From Tenacibaculum singaporense (GTDB lineage: Bacteria; Bacteroidota; Bacteroidia; Flavobacteriales; Flavobacteriaceae), in assembly GCF_003867015.1 (NCBI RefSeq), contig NZ_CP032548.1, positions 124,001 through 188,000 on the forward strand: a stretch of 64,000 nucleotides of DNA, given 5' to 3'. Positions 9,632 to 17,809 of this stretch are shown in pieces. The position numbers and the translations under genes were made by a program. Position 1 is the first letter of the stretch, and each line of letters begins with the position of its first letter. The notes below the pieces were generated by a model. It made no database searches and was not told where the DNA came from. It worked only from the letters and a program-made list of their open reading frames with translations.

Positions 9632-11044
9632 TTATTTTAGTGGTATGTTTAATGCGTTTTCTAATTGTGCTTTCTTAGCAATTACGTTCAACATAGATTG
9701 TACATAATTGTTCTGTTGTGTGTATAACTGATTTTGTGCTTGTAGTAAATCGAAGCTTGAAGAAATTCCTTCAAAAAACTTTACTTGTTGCTTTTTTTCT
9801 ATTCGTTCAGCTAACGCTAAATTTTTCTTCGCTGTTTCGTAGTTTTCAATTCCTAATTGATACTCGCTTTTAGCTCTTTGTACTTGTAGGTTTAACTTTT
9901 GCTTTGCTTCTTCTAAGCGGATATCTGCACTTTCTAATGCTATTTTTGCTTGCGCCGTTCTTGAACTTCTTCCCAAACTACTAAAAATAGGCACATTTAA
10001 GGTTACTCCAAATAACGAATAGTCAAACCACTTTTGATTACTATCTAAGAAATTAAAATCGTCTGAATTGGCATTAGCTCCATAATTTATAAATGCTGAT
10101 AAACTTGGTAAAGCTTTACTTTGTTCTAACTTCATTAATAAACGTTTACTTTCTCTATCGTTTTGAGCTATTTTATAATCGATATGATTATCAATATTAA
10201 ATTGAGTAGCTAATAAGCTTAAATCGGTATTATCAATAACCAAATTATCTAAGGTAGAAGTTAGTGTTAATTTGGTATCAATTGAGTTACCTAGAGAAAC
10301 ATTTAACATTTGGTATGCTATTTCTTTTAATCGTTCAGCATTCCTTAGATTACTTTCAACGTTTCCTAAAGTAATTTGTAACTGCTCTACATTTTCTAAC
10401 TCTGTCAACCCATTGTCGTAGGTTTTTTGAGTTTCATTCAAGTTTTTCTCTAATATTTTCTTGTTATTCTCTAAAATCTCAATTGATTTTTCAGTAACTA
10501 ATACATTTCCATAAGCATTAATAACAGCTTCACGCGTTGCTAATTCTGTTTTCTCCTTTGCTTGTTCAGATATTTTCAAGTATGTTTTTGCCGATTGTAA
10601 CCCTACCAAATACGAACCATCAAAAATTAATTGAGATAATGTGACTGATGCATTCATTGTTTGCTTTGTTCCAAATCGCAAAGGAATAAAGCCTGTTGGT
10701 GTTGTTACTTCATTTCCATTTCTTACGACTCCATCAAAATATTCCTCTACAATATCTATGGTACTTTGTGTATTATCAAAAGCTGCAACTGGCAGTAAAG
10801 AAACTTGTTGTTTTATCCAGTTTTGATAATCAACTTTTCCATTAATTTGCGGTAAACCTATTGTAGTAGTTTCCCATTTTTTCTTTTTAGCTGCTTCTAT
10901 ATCATTTAAAGACACTTTATTCTCGTAACTGTTTTTTATAGCATAATCAATTGCCTCTTGCATTGATAAACTCATTTCTTTTTCTTGAGCAAATAGGTAC
11001 CCCGTAAAAAAGAACACAAATACACCATATATGTATTTCCTCAT
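9632..11044 (-). CDS. TolC-family outer membrane efflux protein
   Basis: 470 aa with a Sec signal peptide (MRKYIYGVFVFFFTGYLFAQ). Two OEP-type repeats of long helices are visible, each with the alternating A/N/Q/L heptads typical of TolC hairpins. Near the C-terminus is SSFDLLQAQNQLYTQQNNYV, the family's conserved second-repeat helix. It forms the outer-membrane exit duct for the adaptor/permease pair downstream. The tetR gene ends 5 nt upstream, so all four genes are probably one transcript. Confidence 0.92.
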   Translation of the reverse strand: MRKYIYGVFVFFFTGYLFAQEKEMSLSMQEAIDYAIKNSYENKVSLNDIEAAKKKKWETTTIGLPQINGKVDYQNWIKQQVSLLPVAAFDNTQSTIDIVEEYFDGVVRNGNEVTTPTGFIPLRFGTKQTMNASVTLSQLIFDGSYLVGLQSAKTYLKISEQAKEKTELATREAVINAYGNVLVTEKSIEILENNKKILEKNLNETQKTYDNGLTELENVEQLQITLGNVESNLRNAERLKEIAYQMLNVSLGNSIDTKLTLTSTLDNLVIDNTDLSLLATQFNIDNHIDYKIAQNDRESKRLLMKLEQSKALPSLSAFINYGANANSDDFNFLDSNQKWFDYSLFGVTLNVPIFSSLGRSSRTAQAKIALESADIRLEEAKQKLNLQVQRAKSEYQLGIENYETAKKNLALAERIEKKQQVKFFEGISSSFDLLQAQNQLYTQQNNYVQSMLNVIAKKAQLENALNIPLK

Positions 11045-11049
11045 TGTTT

Positions 11050-11658
11050 TTAGTTTTTGTTTATGTTTTTTAATTGTTTTTCTAATTCTTGTACTCCTTT
11101 TGGAGTAGCTATAGCCCTAATATGATACTCTAAAATTTCATATTCAATTTCCATAACCTCTTGCATATCGTTGCTGTATAGTTCGCTTTCAAATACACCA
11201 AAAACCAGTGTAAAATAAAAGTTGACTAAAAGGTCTCCTTTTATGTTTGCTCTGTATAAACCTTGTTCAATTCCTTTCTTTAAATTATCTACATTACAGT
11301 CTCTAAACATGCAAACCTCACGTTCTATTAGCTTTGTATACGTTTCTGGATAGTACTTCTTTAATTGGTACATAGGTGAAGTTTTTGCATTTTTAAACAT
11401 TTCTTTAAAAATTGCCTTCACAGCAAACTCCTCTTCTACAGCATTGTAATTTTGGCTTTTAACCATATCAATCGTTTCACTTATTGTATTATGAACCGAT
11501 TCCGTACTAGCATCTACCAAAGCTGTTTTATTTGAAAAATACTTGTATAATGTTTTTTTAGACATTCCAAGCTCTTTCGCAATATCATCCATCGTTGTGC
11601 TTTTAAACCCAAGGGTTAAAAACATTTCTCCAGCTTTATTAATTATTTTATCTCTCAT
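11050..11658 (-). CDS. TetR/AcrR-family transcriptional regulator
   Basis: 202 aa. Residues 1-50 form the TetR helix-turn-helix (INKAGEMFLTLGFKSTTMDDIAKELGMSKKTLYKYFSNK). The remainder is an all-helical ligand-binding and dimerisation domain. I chose the ATG at 11658. A longer frame starting at a TTG (11697) adds 13 residues with no family similarity and would run into the putative operator. As the first gene of the efflux operon with an inverted repeat just upstream, it probably represses the operon and itself. The inducer is unknown. Confidence 0.9.
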   Translation of the reverse strand: MRDKIINKAGEMFLTLGFKSTTMDDIAKELGMSKKTLYKYFSNKTALVDASTESVHNTISETIDMVKSQNYNAVEEEFAVKAIFKEMFKNAKTSPMYQLKKYYPETYTKLIEREVCMFRDCNVDNLKKGIEQGLYRANIKGDLLVNFYFTLVFGVFESELYSNDMQEVMEIEYEILEYHIRAIATPKGVQELEKQLKNINKN

Positions 11659-11680
11659 AATTGTTTGCAAATGTACAATA

Positions 11681-11717
11681 GGAAACTCTAGAAACAAAAA
11701 AAGTTTCCAGAGTTTTA
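11681..11717. promoter_or_regulatory. Candidate TetR operator (imperfect inverted repeat)
   Basis: The left arm at 11681-11695, read on the minus strand, is GTTTCTAGAGTTTCC. The right arm at 11703-11717 is GTTTCCAGAGTTTTA. The two agree at 12 of 15 positions around a 7-nt spacer. The element lies 23 bp upstream of the regulator's ATG, where TetR operators usually sit. The assignment is inference. Confidence 0.5.
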
Positions 11718-11784
11718 ATCTTTTTTTAACATTACGTTATAGTTAAAATTTATCTTTACCTTATTTTTACAAAAATTTTCAAAT

Positions 11785-12756
11785 TTGGACATATTATCAT
11801 ATCAATCAGACTTTATAACTTTTTTAGAATCTCAGAAATTTACAAGAGAACCTAAAAACCTTTACCAACCAATAGATTACATCTTAAGATTAGGAGGAAA
11901 AAGAATTCGTCCAATATTAACCTTAATTGCTGCTGATGTATTTTCAAACGATTATCAAAAAGCATTACCAGCTGCATTTGCTGTTGAAGTTTTTCATAAC
12001 TTTACTTTAGTGCATGATGACATAATGGATGACGCTCCTTTAAGAAGAGGAAAGGAAACTGTACATGAAAAGTGGAATATAAATACTGGGATTCTGTCAG
12101 GTGACGCTATGCTTATTCTAGCTTATCAATATTTTGAAAATTATGAACCTGAAATTTTTCAAAAGCTGGCACAATTATTTAGCAAAACTGCTTTGGAGGT
12201 TTGTGATGGACAGCAATTAGATGTTGACTTTGAAACTAGAAATGATGTAACCATTGATGAGTATATTAAAATGATTACATTAAAAACATCTGTTTTAGTT
12301 GCTGCTGCTTTAAAAATGGGCGCTATTGTTGCAAAAGCAGATGAAGAACAAGCTCAACACTTATACAACTATGGTTTAAACCTAGGTATTGCTTTTCAAT
12401 TACAAGATGATTACTTAGACACTTTCGGAGATCCTGAATCTTTTGGAAAACAAGTTGGCGGTGACATTATTGAAAACAAGAAAACCTACCTTTACTTAAA
12501 AGCTTTAGAAGTTGCAAATAGCACTGACAAAGAAAATTTACTAAATCTTTACAACGGAAAGCAAAAAAATAATACTGAAAAAGTAACCACTGTTTCGGCT
12601 ATTTTTAAAGAAAATAACATCCCAGAAGAGACACACAAACTTATTGAGTACTACACAGATAAGTCTTTCGAAAGCTTAAACCACCTTAACATTTCTAATA
12701 ACCATAAAGAAGGGTTACGCGCTTTTGGAAAAAATTTAATGAGCAGAAAAGTGTAA
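11785..12756 (+). CDS. Polyprenyl (isoprenyl) diphosphate synthase
   Basis: 323 aa, all-helical trans-isoprenyl diphosphate synthase. The first aspartate-rich motif is LVHDDIMDDAPLRRG (DDxxD) and the second is QLQDDYLDTFGD (DDxxD). The G-G-K-R-IRP entry motif binds the pyrophosphate. It condenses isopentenyl diphosphate onto an allylic diphosphate. The length fits medium/long-chain (menaquinone side-chain) enzymes, but product length cannot be fixed from motifs alone. The frame begins at a TTG codon with no ATG before the conserved region, so a TTG start is likely. It is divergent from the tetR operon. Confidence 0.9.
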   Translation: MDILSYQSDFITFLESQKFTREPKNLYQPIDYILRLGGKRIRPILTLIAADVFSNDYQKALPAAFAVEVFHNFTLVHDDIMDDAPLRRGKETVHEKWNINTGILSGDAMLILAYQYFENYEPEIFQKLAQLFSKTALEVCDGQQLDVDFETRNDVTIDEYIKMITLKTSVLVAAALKMGAIVAKADEEQAQHLYNYGLNLGIAFQLQDDYLDTFGDPESFGKQVGGDIIENKKTYLYLKALEVANSTDKENLLNLYNGKQKNNTEKVTTVSAIFKENNIPEETHKLIEYYTDKSFESLNHLNISNNHKEGLRAFGKNLMSRKV

Positions 12757-12785
12757 AAAAATAGGTTTTTATTTAAAAAAGTTTT

Positions 12786-12793
12786 TATTTTTG
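12786..12793 (+). promoter_or_regulatory. Bacteroidota -7 element (TATTTTTG) of the tRNA promoter
   Basis: TATTTTTG matches the TAnnTTTG -7 consensus of the Bacteroidota primary sigma factor. It ends 16 nt before the mature tRNA 5' end. No clear -33 TTTG is seen. Confidence 0.55.
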
Positions 12794-12809
12794 CAATCCA
12801 AATTTAACG

Positions 12810-12883
12810 GGTCCTATAGCTCAGTTGGTTAGAGCACCTGACTCATAATCAGGGGGTCCATGGTTCGAGCCCATGTGGGACCA
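12810..12883 (+). tRNA. tRNA with CAT anticodon (Met, or Ile2 if lysidine-modified)
   Basis: A full cloverleaf folds: acceptor GGTCCTA with TGGGACC, D-arm GCTC/GAGC, anticodon arm CCTGA-CTCATAA-TCAGG, T-arm CATGG-TTCGAGC-CCATG, discriminator A. It is 74 nt and CCA is not encoded. A CAT anticodon occurs in elongator Met and Ile2 tRNAs. The missing C1-A72 mismatch rules out initiator. The 3' end serves as the left attachment site of the downstream island, whose insertion keeps the tRNA intact. Confidence 0.93.
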
Positions 12884-12891
12884 CTTTTAAA
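12864..12891 (+). repeat. Left attachment repeat (attL) in the tRNA 3' end
   Basis: TTCGAG-C-CCATGTGGGACCAC-T-TTTAAA. It differs from 43745-43772 only at 12870 (C/T) and 12885 (T/C). The 14-bp identical core covers the T-arm 3' strand and acceptor stem, a classic integration target. Confidence 0.8.
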
Positions 12892-12927
12892 CCCTTGAAA
12901 ATGTTGATTTTCAAGGGTTTGTTTTTT
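12889..12927 (+). terminator. tRNA terminator supplied by the island
   Basis: A 14-bp perfect stem (AAACCCTTGAAAAT and its complement) with a GTTG loop is followed by TTTTTT. It lies inside the island end and so replaces the original tRNA terminator, now at 43769-43799. Confidence 0.85.
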
Positions 12928-12932
12928 AACAA

Positions 12933-12950
12933 GGAAAGCAGAGGGGAAAG
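12933..12950 (+). repeat. Left GGAAAG-N6-GGAAAG motif (candidate integrase arm site)
   Basis: Two GGAAAG hexamers at a 12-bp period, followed by an A-tract, about 40 bp inside attL. The same arrangement and orientation occurs at 43617-43634 inside the right end. They may be arm-type integrase binding sites or preserved ends of related elements. Confidence 0.45.
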
Positions 12951-13050
12951 AAAAAATATAAATAAACACCTTACCCTTTTTAGTTTCGCTTCTTTATTTT
13001 TTAAATTAACCACCCCTATCCATTATTCTTTTTCCAAAAAGCATCACAAA

Positions 13051-13313
13051 TTAAGGTTTTACATCTGTTATCATTCTTAGCATTCCTCTTTTATTAATTA
13101 CTCCTTCTATTTTATGGTCTAAAGGAGTAACCTCTTTAATCCCGGATGAGTTTTTTGTCTTTTTATGTTGAACAGTTATAAATTCATCATCCGTGTTAAT
13201 TTCAAGTAAGTTAAGAAAGTCAGAGACTCTTAAACCTACCCAAAAACCAATAATAACTATATCTCTACAATCTTCTAATTTTTTATCGTTATAAAATCAT
13301 GATTAAAAGTCTG
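13051..13313 (-). pseudogene. Tyrosine recombinase remnant next to the tRNA
   Basis: The minus-strand frame reads LEDCRDIVIIGFWVGLRVSDF, then about 30 residues later HKKTKNSSG and VTPLDHKI. This is the start of a phage-integrase catalytic domain with the box I arginine (GLRVSD) and the beta-hairpin lysine region. It lines up with RARDIFLIGVYSGQRFSDY of the intact integrase at 42299-43585. The box II HxxR and the catalytic tyrosine are missing: the frame ends at a TAA (13051) and begins after an in-frame TGA (13314). A further piece (SSAKKILTDF) is visible upstream in another frame. It is a decayed integrase, not identical to the intact one. Confidence 0.7.
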
Positions 13314-13690
13314 TCAATATCTTTTTCGCAGAGCTACAAACACACTTTTTTCTTTGATAACGGAAACTCTCTGGATCACAAAAGCAATTTTAATCAACTA
13401 ATTAATAGTGTTTTGTTTTTTTAAGGGTAAGTTTTGTGGTGATTTGTTGTAAGTAAGTGTTAGTTAAAAATAGATGTTTTTTAAATTGAATTATTTGCTT
13501 TTACTTCTCCTTAATTTTCTAATACTAACATTAAATTAATTATCAAACCCAAAAAACTCCTTAACTTCAATAGCAAAAGCAATTTCACCTCCAATTAAAA
13601 TAATAATTATCCCAAACTCTTTTAAAACCAGTAATCAATTCTTCATTTCTTTTTATAATCAATGATAAAATATTACTATTATTAAGTTTT
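13314..13690. other. Gene-poor decayed stretch beside the integrase remnant
   Basis: No intact gene is seen. On the minus strand around 13320-13390 a 25-residue open stretch ends SSAKKILTDF and looks like the upstream part of the integrase remnant after a frameshift. Around 13540-13615 (minus) another short hydrophobic reading ends EIAFAIEVKEFFGFDN. Both are too short to name. The base composition is very A+T-rich. Confidence 0.4.
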
Positions 13691-13696
13691 AACCAA

Positions 13697-13724
13697 GAAA
13701 AAAGCGAACGTTTTTAACGCTCGC
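13697..13724 (-). terminator. Curli operon terminator
   Basis: On the minus strand, AGCGAGCGTT-AAA-AACGTTCGCT (one mismatch) is followed by TTTTTT. It sits 26 nt past the stop of the last gene of the curli operon. Confidence 0.8.
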
Positions 13725-13749
13725 TCTCTCAGTAATTGTTAGTTCTCTT

Positions 13750-15249
13750 TTACTCCCAATCTGGCATTGTAGCATTTTCAAACAATGCTGTTCTTGTTGT
13801 AGACCCTTCACTAAAAGGTACTTTATAAATTGTTCTTGTGGAAATTCCATCATTGGATGTATTCACAAAGATAATTTCAGCCTCATTAGGTGATAAGCGT
13901 GGGTCTAAATCATTTGTTCCATCAGCTTTTCCTTCTGATAAATCAGTAACTTCTGCTGTAGCAAACTCATATAAAAAGATATGACTATTTAGTAGTCTAT
14001 AATTACTCGATTCATATTCAGAAATATCTCTAGTGTATAACAGCGAGCTTCCATCTATTGTAAAATTAATCCCTCCTGCAGCTCCTTGTACTCCTGTTAA
14101 AACATTGTCAATTATATTTCCTGTCATATCAATCGTATAGATTTGTACATTATACCCACTTGTATTATTGGTTTTCAGTGCTATTTTAGATTCATCATTA
14201 CTCCAATCGCATTCAGTAATATAATTACCATCTATTGTTTGATATATTTGCTGTAAACCGCTTCCATCTTTATTTATCAAATATAATTTATCGTAATGCG
14301 GATATATGATTCGATCTCCATTTGAAGACCAAGAGAAATCAACTTCGTTTAAATCAAACGCAACTACAGGAACATTAGAAGTAACTTTTTTAACACCTGA
14401 ACCATCTGTATTCATTGTATAAATGTGAGTTTCGTTATTGTCTGTCCGTAAGAAGGCAACCAAATTCGCTGCTGAATTTTTTCTAGGTCTCCAGGAGTTT
14501 GTGGTTGGGGAGGTTAACAAAAGTTCATTTATTGGCGCTTCATTAATATAGTCTCCTGAGTAAATAACATTATTTCCCTCTTCCTGTCTTGTATAAAAGT
14601 ATCTATTATCAGGTGTTGATGTTACTTTAAATGTACTTACAGTACTTAATACTTCTGCATTAATATTATCTGAAGCAGCTACTTGCCAAAAATATTTTAC
14701 TCCAAATTTTAAATCGGTTACCGTATACAAAGTGTCTTTTACATTTTCAAAAGATATAACATCATTATTAAAGTCGTTTTTAATCTCTATTCTGTATGTT
14801 ATTTCATCTTCATCTGGGTCGGTTGATTTAAAACTTAATTCTACCGTGTTATTTACATCTTCTATACCACTTACTGGGGATCTTAATTCTGGAGCAGTTG
14901 GAGGGTCGTTTAAAGCTGTTTCTATATCTAATTCAAAAACTACATTAATTTCTGCCTCTGCTCCTAAACCCACAGGTTCAAAACCTGTTAAAAATCCTTC
15001 TTTAGTTGCACTTACGGAATAGTCTTGTGCTGGCACATTTTCCATTAGAAAGTAACCATCTTCATCTGTAAAAGTTGTATTATTGGTTGGTGACAATGTA
15101 ATTTTAGCATTGGCTATTGGTTCAAAACTTCTCTTTTTAACTACACGCCCTTTAATAGTGCCAAATTCAACAAAATCCACAGTATCTTCACTACAGTTAA
15201 ATAAGGTTACACACATTAAAAGTATTGTTATTTTTATTATGCTTTTCAT
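13750..15249 (-). CDS. Curli-operon lipoprotein with FN3-like and TolB-type propeller domains
   Basis: 499 aa from the ATG at 15249. An upstream in-frame ATG would add 16 charged residues and overlap csgG, and only the 15249 start gives a clean lipoprotein signal (ILLMCVTLFNCSED). Residues about 25-110 form a carboxypeptidase-regulatory-like fold (GTIKGRVVKKRSFEPIANAK). Residues about 115-215 form a fibronectin-III-like domain (DEDEITYRIEI, then FWQVAASDN). Residues about 220-499 form a six-bladed TolB/PD40-like propeller (IYTMNTDGSGVKKVT, LYLINKDGSGLQQIY). It is the last gene of the curli operon, 11 nt after csgG. It is not a known Csg component; a surface or periplasmic accessory role is inference. 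Confidence 0.85.
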   Translation of the reverse strand: MKSIIKITILLMCVTLFNCSEDTVDFVEFGTIKGRVVKKRSFEPIANAKITLSPTNNTTFTDEDGYFLMENVPAQDYSVSATKEGFLTGFEPVGLGAEAEINVVFELDIETALNDPPTAPELRSPVSGIEDVNNTVELSFKSTDPDEDEITYRIEIKNDFNNDVISFENVKDTLYTVTDLKFGVKYFWQVAASDNINAEVLSTVSTFKVTSTPDNRYFYTRQEEGNNVIYSGDYINEAPINELLLTSPTTNSWRPRKNSAANLVAFLRTDNNETHIYTMNTDGSGVKKVTSNVPVVAFDLNEVDFSWSSNGDRIIYPHYDKLYLINKDGSGLQQIYQTIDGNYITECDWSNDESKIALKTNNTSGYNVQIYTIDMTGNIIDNVLTGVQGAAGGINFTIDGSSLLYTRDISEYESSNYRLLNSHIFLYEFATAEVTDLSEGKADGTNDLDPRLSPNEAEIIFVNTSNDGISTRTIYKVPFSEGSTTRTALFENATMPDWE

Positions 15250-15260
15250 TACTTTTTTTC

Positions 15261-16610
15261 TTAAAAATAAACATTTATACCTGCTCCTATTCTCCAAATA
15301 AAATCGTTTCTTTTTCCTCTAACTAACTTATCTAAATTATCTGAGCCTAAAAGATAGTTTTCTCCATAAAGAGTTAAACCTATTTTATTGGTTATTAAAT
15401 ACTCTAATCCCAGACCATACTGAAATTTAAACATAGGATTATCTAGGTTTTTTTCTAAAACCGATCCAATCCCAACATACGCATAAGGTGTTAACCTATC
15501 ATAAGGCAACATATTGTATTCTAAAAATAGACTTGATGTTAAAAATGTATTCTCAAAAGATCTTTCATTTTCTAGTGAAAACTTACCTATACTTCCTCCA
15601 AAACTAAATCTTGGATCCTTAAAAAAGTACCTATATTTTAAGTCAAACCCAAACCTTGCAACTGGATTTGAATAATCACCAGAAATTATTGAAGTTCCTC
15701 CCATAACACTCATTGAATTAATAGCCCTTCTTTTTTCTTGTTTTCTATTAAACAATAAAGTATTATCTGCTTCATTTTTTTCTTTTAAATATTCTTTTTT
15801 AAAGAGATTAACAACCGTATCACCTCCTTGAGGAGTCCATAAACCATCTACAACACCTTCTATAATTAACTGCTCTACTGCTTTATCTATAGCTTCTTTT
15901 ACAGCTAATTGCATAGGTTCGTTTTTGGTTACTCCAGTTTCTACTTCTAACAATCTTCTTAAAGAAACATATCTATATAAGTTTGCTGAAATTCCTTGCG
16001 AGAGTATTGTTTTTGAGACATAAATATTTTTTAAGATTTGTCCGTTTGATGTAGATACAGCTCTTAAATACACTGTTATTCTATCCTCTCTATATTGGTT
16101 AGATGCTCCCGCTCCAAAATATCGAACTCCTGAACCCCCTGTAATAATATTAGAATCATAAGAAACCACACCTCCTTCTAAAATAATTCCAGCAAAAAGT
16201 AATGGTGGCATTTTTGTAGAATTAACTCCTTGGTATTCTTGCCTTGTAGACCTTATTATTTGTCGTTCATTTAATAAGTTAGCAATGTTTTCTCTTTCTA
16301 TTGGAGTAAACCATTTTGATTCTTCTAATGATTTTAATAAAATTGATGTACCTCCTTGCGTTACCGCAGTACTAAATGTAGAACCGTTTTCAGTAGGCTT
16401 GTATTGTCCTGTTTGATCTCTAAATTTATAAACTCCTACGATTATTTTTTCGACAGGTTTAATGTTTTTAATTAAATCGTTTTGTAAAGAGGTGTTTTCT
16501 CCTATTCTAGCATTCGTTGTCTGAAATGGCTGATTAAGGTATGCTCCACAACTAGAAAACAAGATAAAACTTAATAAAGAGAATAATAATTTGAGTAATA
16601 GTTTTCTCAT
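15261..16610 (-). CDS. csgG: CsgG-type curli secretion channel with C-terminal barrel-like extension
   Basis: 449 aa, far longer than the ~277-aa enterobacterial CsgG. The lipobox LFSSC puts the lipidated Cys at residue 21. Residues about 40-265 are the CsgG domain (KIIVGVYKFRDQTGQYKP, WFTPIERENIANLLNERQIIR, LLFAGIILEGGVVSYDSN, VYLRAVSTSNGQIL). This nonameric outer-membrane pore exports curlin subunits. Residues about 290-449 look like a small outer-membrane beta-barrel (alternating aromatic strands, YAYVGIG, terminal Phe). It is preceded by csgF (30-nt gap), as expected in the operon. Confidence 0.92.
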   Translation of the reverse strand: MRKLLLKLLFSLLSFILFSSCGAYLNQPFQTTNARIGENTSLQNDLIKNIKPVEKIIVGVYKFRDQTGQYKPTENGSTFSTAVTQGGTSILLKSLEESKWFTPIERENIANLLNERQIIRSTRQEYQGVNSTKMPPLLFAGIILEGGVVSYDSNIITGGSGVRYFGAGASNQYREDRITVYLRAVSTSNGQILKNIYVSKTILSQGISANLYRYVSLRRLLEVETGVTKNEPMQLAVKEAIDKAVEQLIIEGVVDGLWTPQGGDTVVNLFKKEYLKEKNEADNTLLFNRKQEKRRAINSMSVMGGTSIISGDYSNPVARFGFDLKYRYFFKDPRFSFGGSIGKFSLENERSFENTFLTSSLFLEYNMLPYDRLTPYAYVGIGSVLEKNLDNPMFKFQYGLGLEYLITNKIGLTLYGENYLLGSDNLDKLVRGKRNDFIWRIGAGINVYF

Positions 16611-16640
16611 AAAATTTAAGTTATAGTTAATCGTTTTGTT

Positions 16641-17057
16641 TTAATTGTTTGGTATTATTATCTGTGTTTGTTCACCAGTTTGTGTGTTTAAAATATTCAC
16701 TGATAATCCCCCGCTTGTAGGTGTAACTTCTACTACTAAAGACCCAAATACATAAGTTCCTACAGTTAATCCTTGATCTCCAAACTGTTCTTGAAATAGG
16801 TCTTGCGACAATGAATTTAGTAATTGCCTGTTTAAGCTATTTGTAAAATTTTCTAAATCTGAAGGCTGTTGAAAAGGATCTTGTCCTTCTTCTTGAAAGT
16901 CGTTTTGTGCATTAGCTGAAGCCAAAATTTGCTGATACCCGAATGGATTGTTTCCTCCAAAAAACGGATTTACCGGTTTATAAACTAGTTCTTGTGAAAA
17001 AGCAAATGAGCTTAGTAAAAATAAAACTATTGTTATAAGTTTGGTTACTATTTTCAT
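16641..17057 (-). CDS. csgF: Curli assembly protein CsgF
   Basis: 138 aa with a cleavable signal peptide ending SFAFSQ. The mature N-terminus LVYKPVNPFFGGNNPFG followed by Q-rich ANAQNDFQ is the hallmark CsgF segment, which inserts into the CsgG pore and couples secretion to surface nucleation. The C-terminal half (GTYVFGSLVVEV, GEQTQIIIPN) is the beta-rich head. It lies between csgE and csgG with short gaps, so the order E-F-G is conserved. Confidence 0.93.
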   Translation of the reverse strand: MKIVTKLITIVLFLLSSFAFSQELVYKPVNPFFGGNNPFGYQQILASANAQNDFQEEGQDPFQQPSDLENFTNSLNRQLLNSLSQDLFQEQFGDQGLTVGTYVFGSLVVEVTPTSGGLSVNILNTQTGEQTQIIIPNN

Positions 17058-17068
17058 AATTTACTTTT

Positions 17069-17806
17069 TTAAATTTTATAACTTAATAATGTGTTTCTCT
17101 GTTTTGAATAACTACTTAATCTTACCAAAGATGCTTTAACAGCTCGTTTAAGAAAATCTTCTCCTGGCATAGTCATAAACTCAAAAATCTTTTTATCATC
17201 AGCTTCAATAATTAAAACTGTAGTTCTTCTTAATCCTGGTTTTTCTTTTATTTTTATGATAAAAGGATATTTTAAGCCTGAGAGCAGATACTCTTGATAA
17301 AAAAAGTCATAAAAGTCTTTTCCTATTTTTGTTATTGCTTCTTCAATAACCAATCCTTTTAATATAAAATTAGACTCATCTATTTTTTCTTTATTCATTA
17401 CACCTACCTTTTTAGGTATTATTACTAGAGTGTCTTTATCTATTAATTTTTTCCTGTGCCTTATAAATAAATAAGCTCTTAATTCTTCATCAGGGTTTAA
17501 ACTCAATCTTATTAATGAAAGCTCTTTTTTCTCGTTAGGTTTTAAAGAAAATTCTCCCGATTGTTTATTGTTAGAATAGTTTCCTTCTTTATTCTTTTTT
17601 AGTACTAATAAGTTATAATTAAGCTCATCTTTAAACAACACTCCTTCGTTTTCAGCTTCTGCTTTTACAGTTATAAAATTATCTTTTTTAAGAACAAGTA
17701 TTTTAGCTTTAACATTGCTTATTTCTTGAGCAAAGCTTGTAGTTATACACAGTAACAATAGAGTGACATATTTTAAAACGTTTCTAAAAAAAATAAACCT
17801 TAACAT
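17069..17806 (-). CDS. csgE: CsgE curli chaperone fused to a CsgC/CsgH-like N-terminal domain
   Basis: 245 aa, against ~130 aa for enterobacterial CsgE. After a signal peptide (LLLCITTSFAQ), residues about 27-130 form a beta-sandwich resembling the curli chaperones CsgC/CsgH (YNLLVLKKNKEGNYS, QSGEFSLKPNEKKELS, LRAYLFIRHRKKLIDKDTL). Residues about 138-245 are CsgE (LKGLVIEEAITKIGKDFYDFF, RRTTVLIIEADDKKIFEF, AVKASLVRL), the periplasmic cap that delivers curlins to CsgG. The CsgE half is confident. The CsgC/H resemblance is by eye. Confidence 0.88.
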   Translation of the reverse strand: MLRFIFFRNVLKYVTLLLLCITTSFAQEISNVKAKILVLKKDNFITVKAEAENEGVLFKDELNYNLLVLKKNKEGNYSNNKQSGEFSLKPNEKKELSLIRLSLNPDEELRAYLFIRHRKKLIDKDTLVIIPKKVGVMNKEKIDESNFILKGLVIEEAITKIGKDFYDFFYQEYLLSGLKYPFIIKIKEKPGLRRTTVLIIEADDKKIFEFMTMPGEDFLKRAVKASLVRLSSYSKQRNTLLSYKI

Positions 17807-17809
17807 TTT

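Noticed and set aside
12895..13080. 61-aa plus-strand frame after the tRNA
   Set aside because: It starts inside the tRNA terminator hairpin and runs over the antisense of the integrase remnant.
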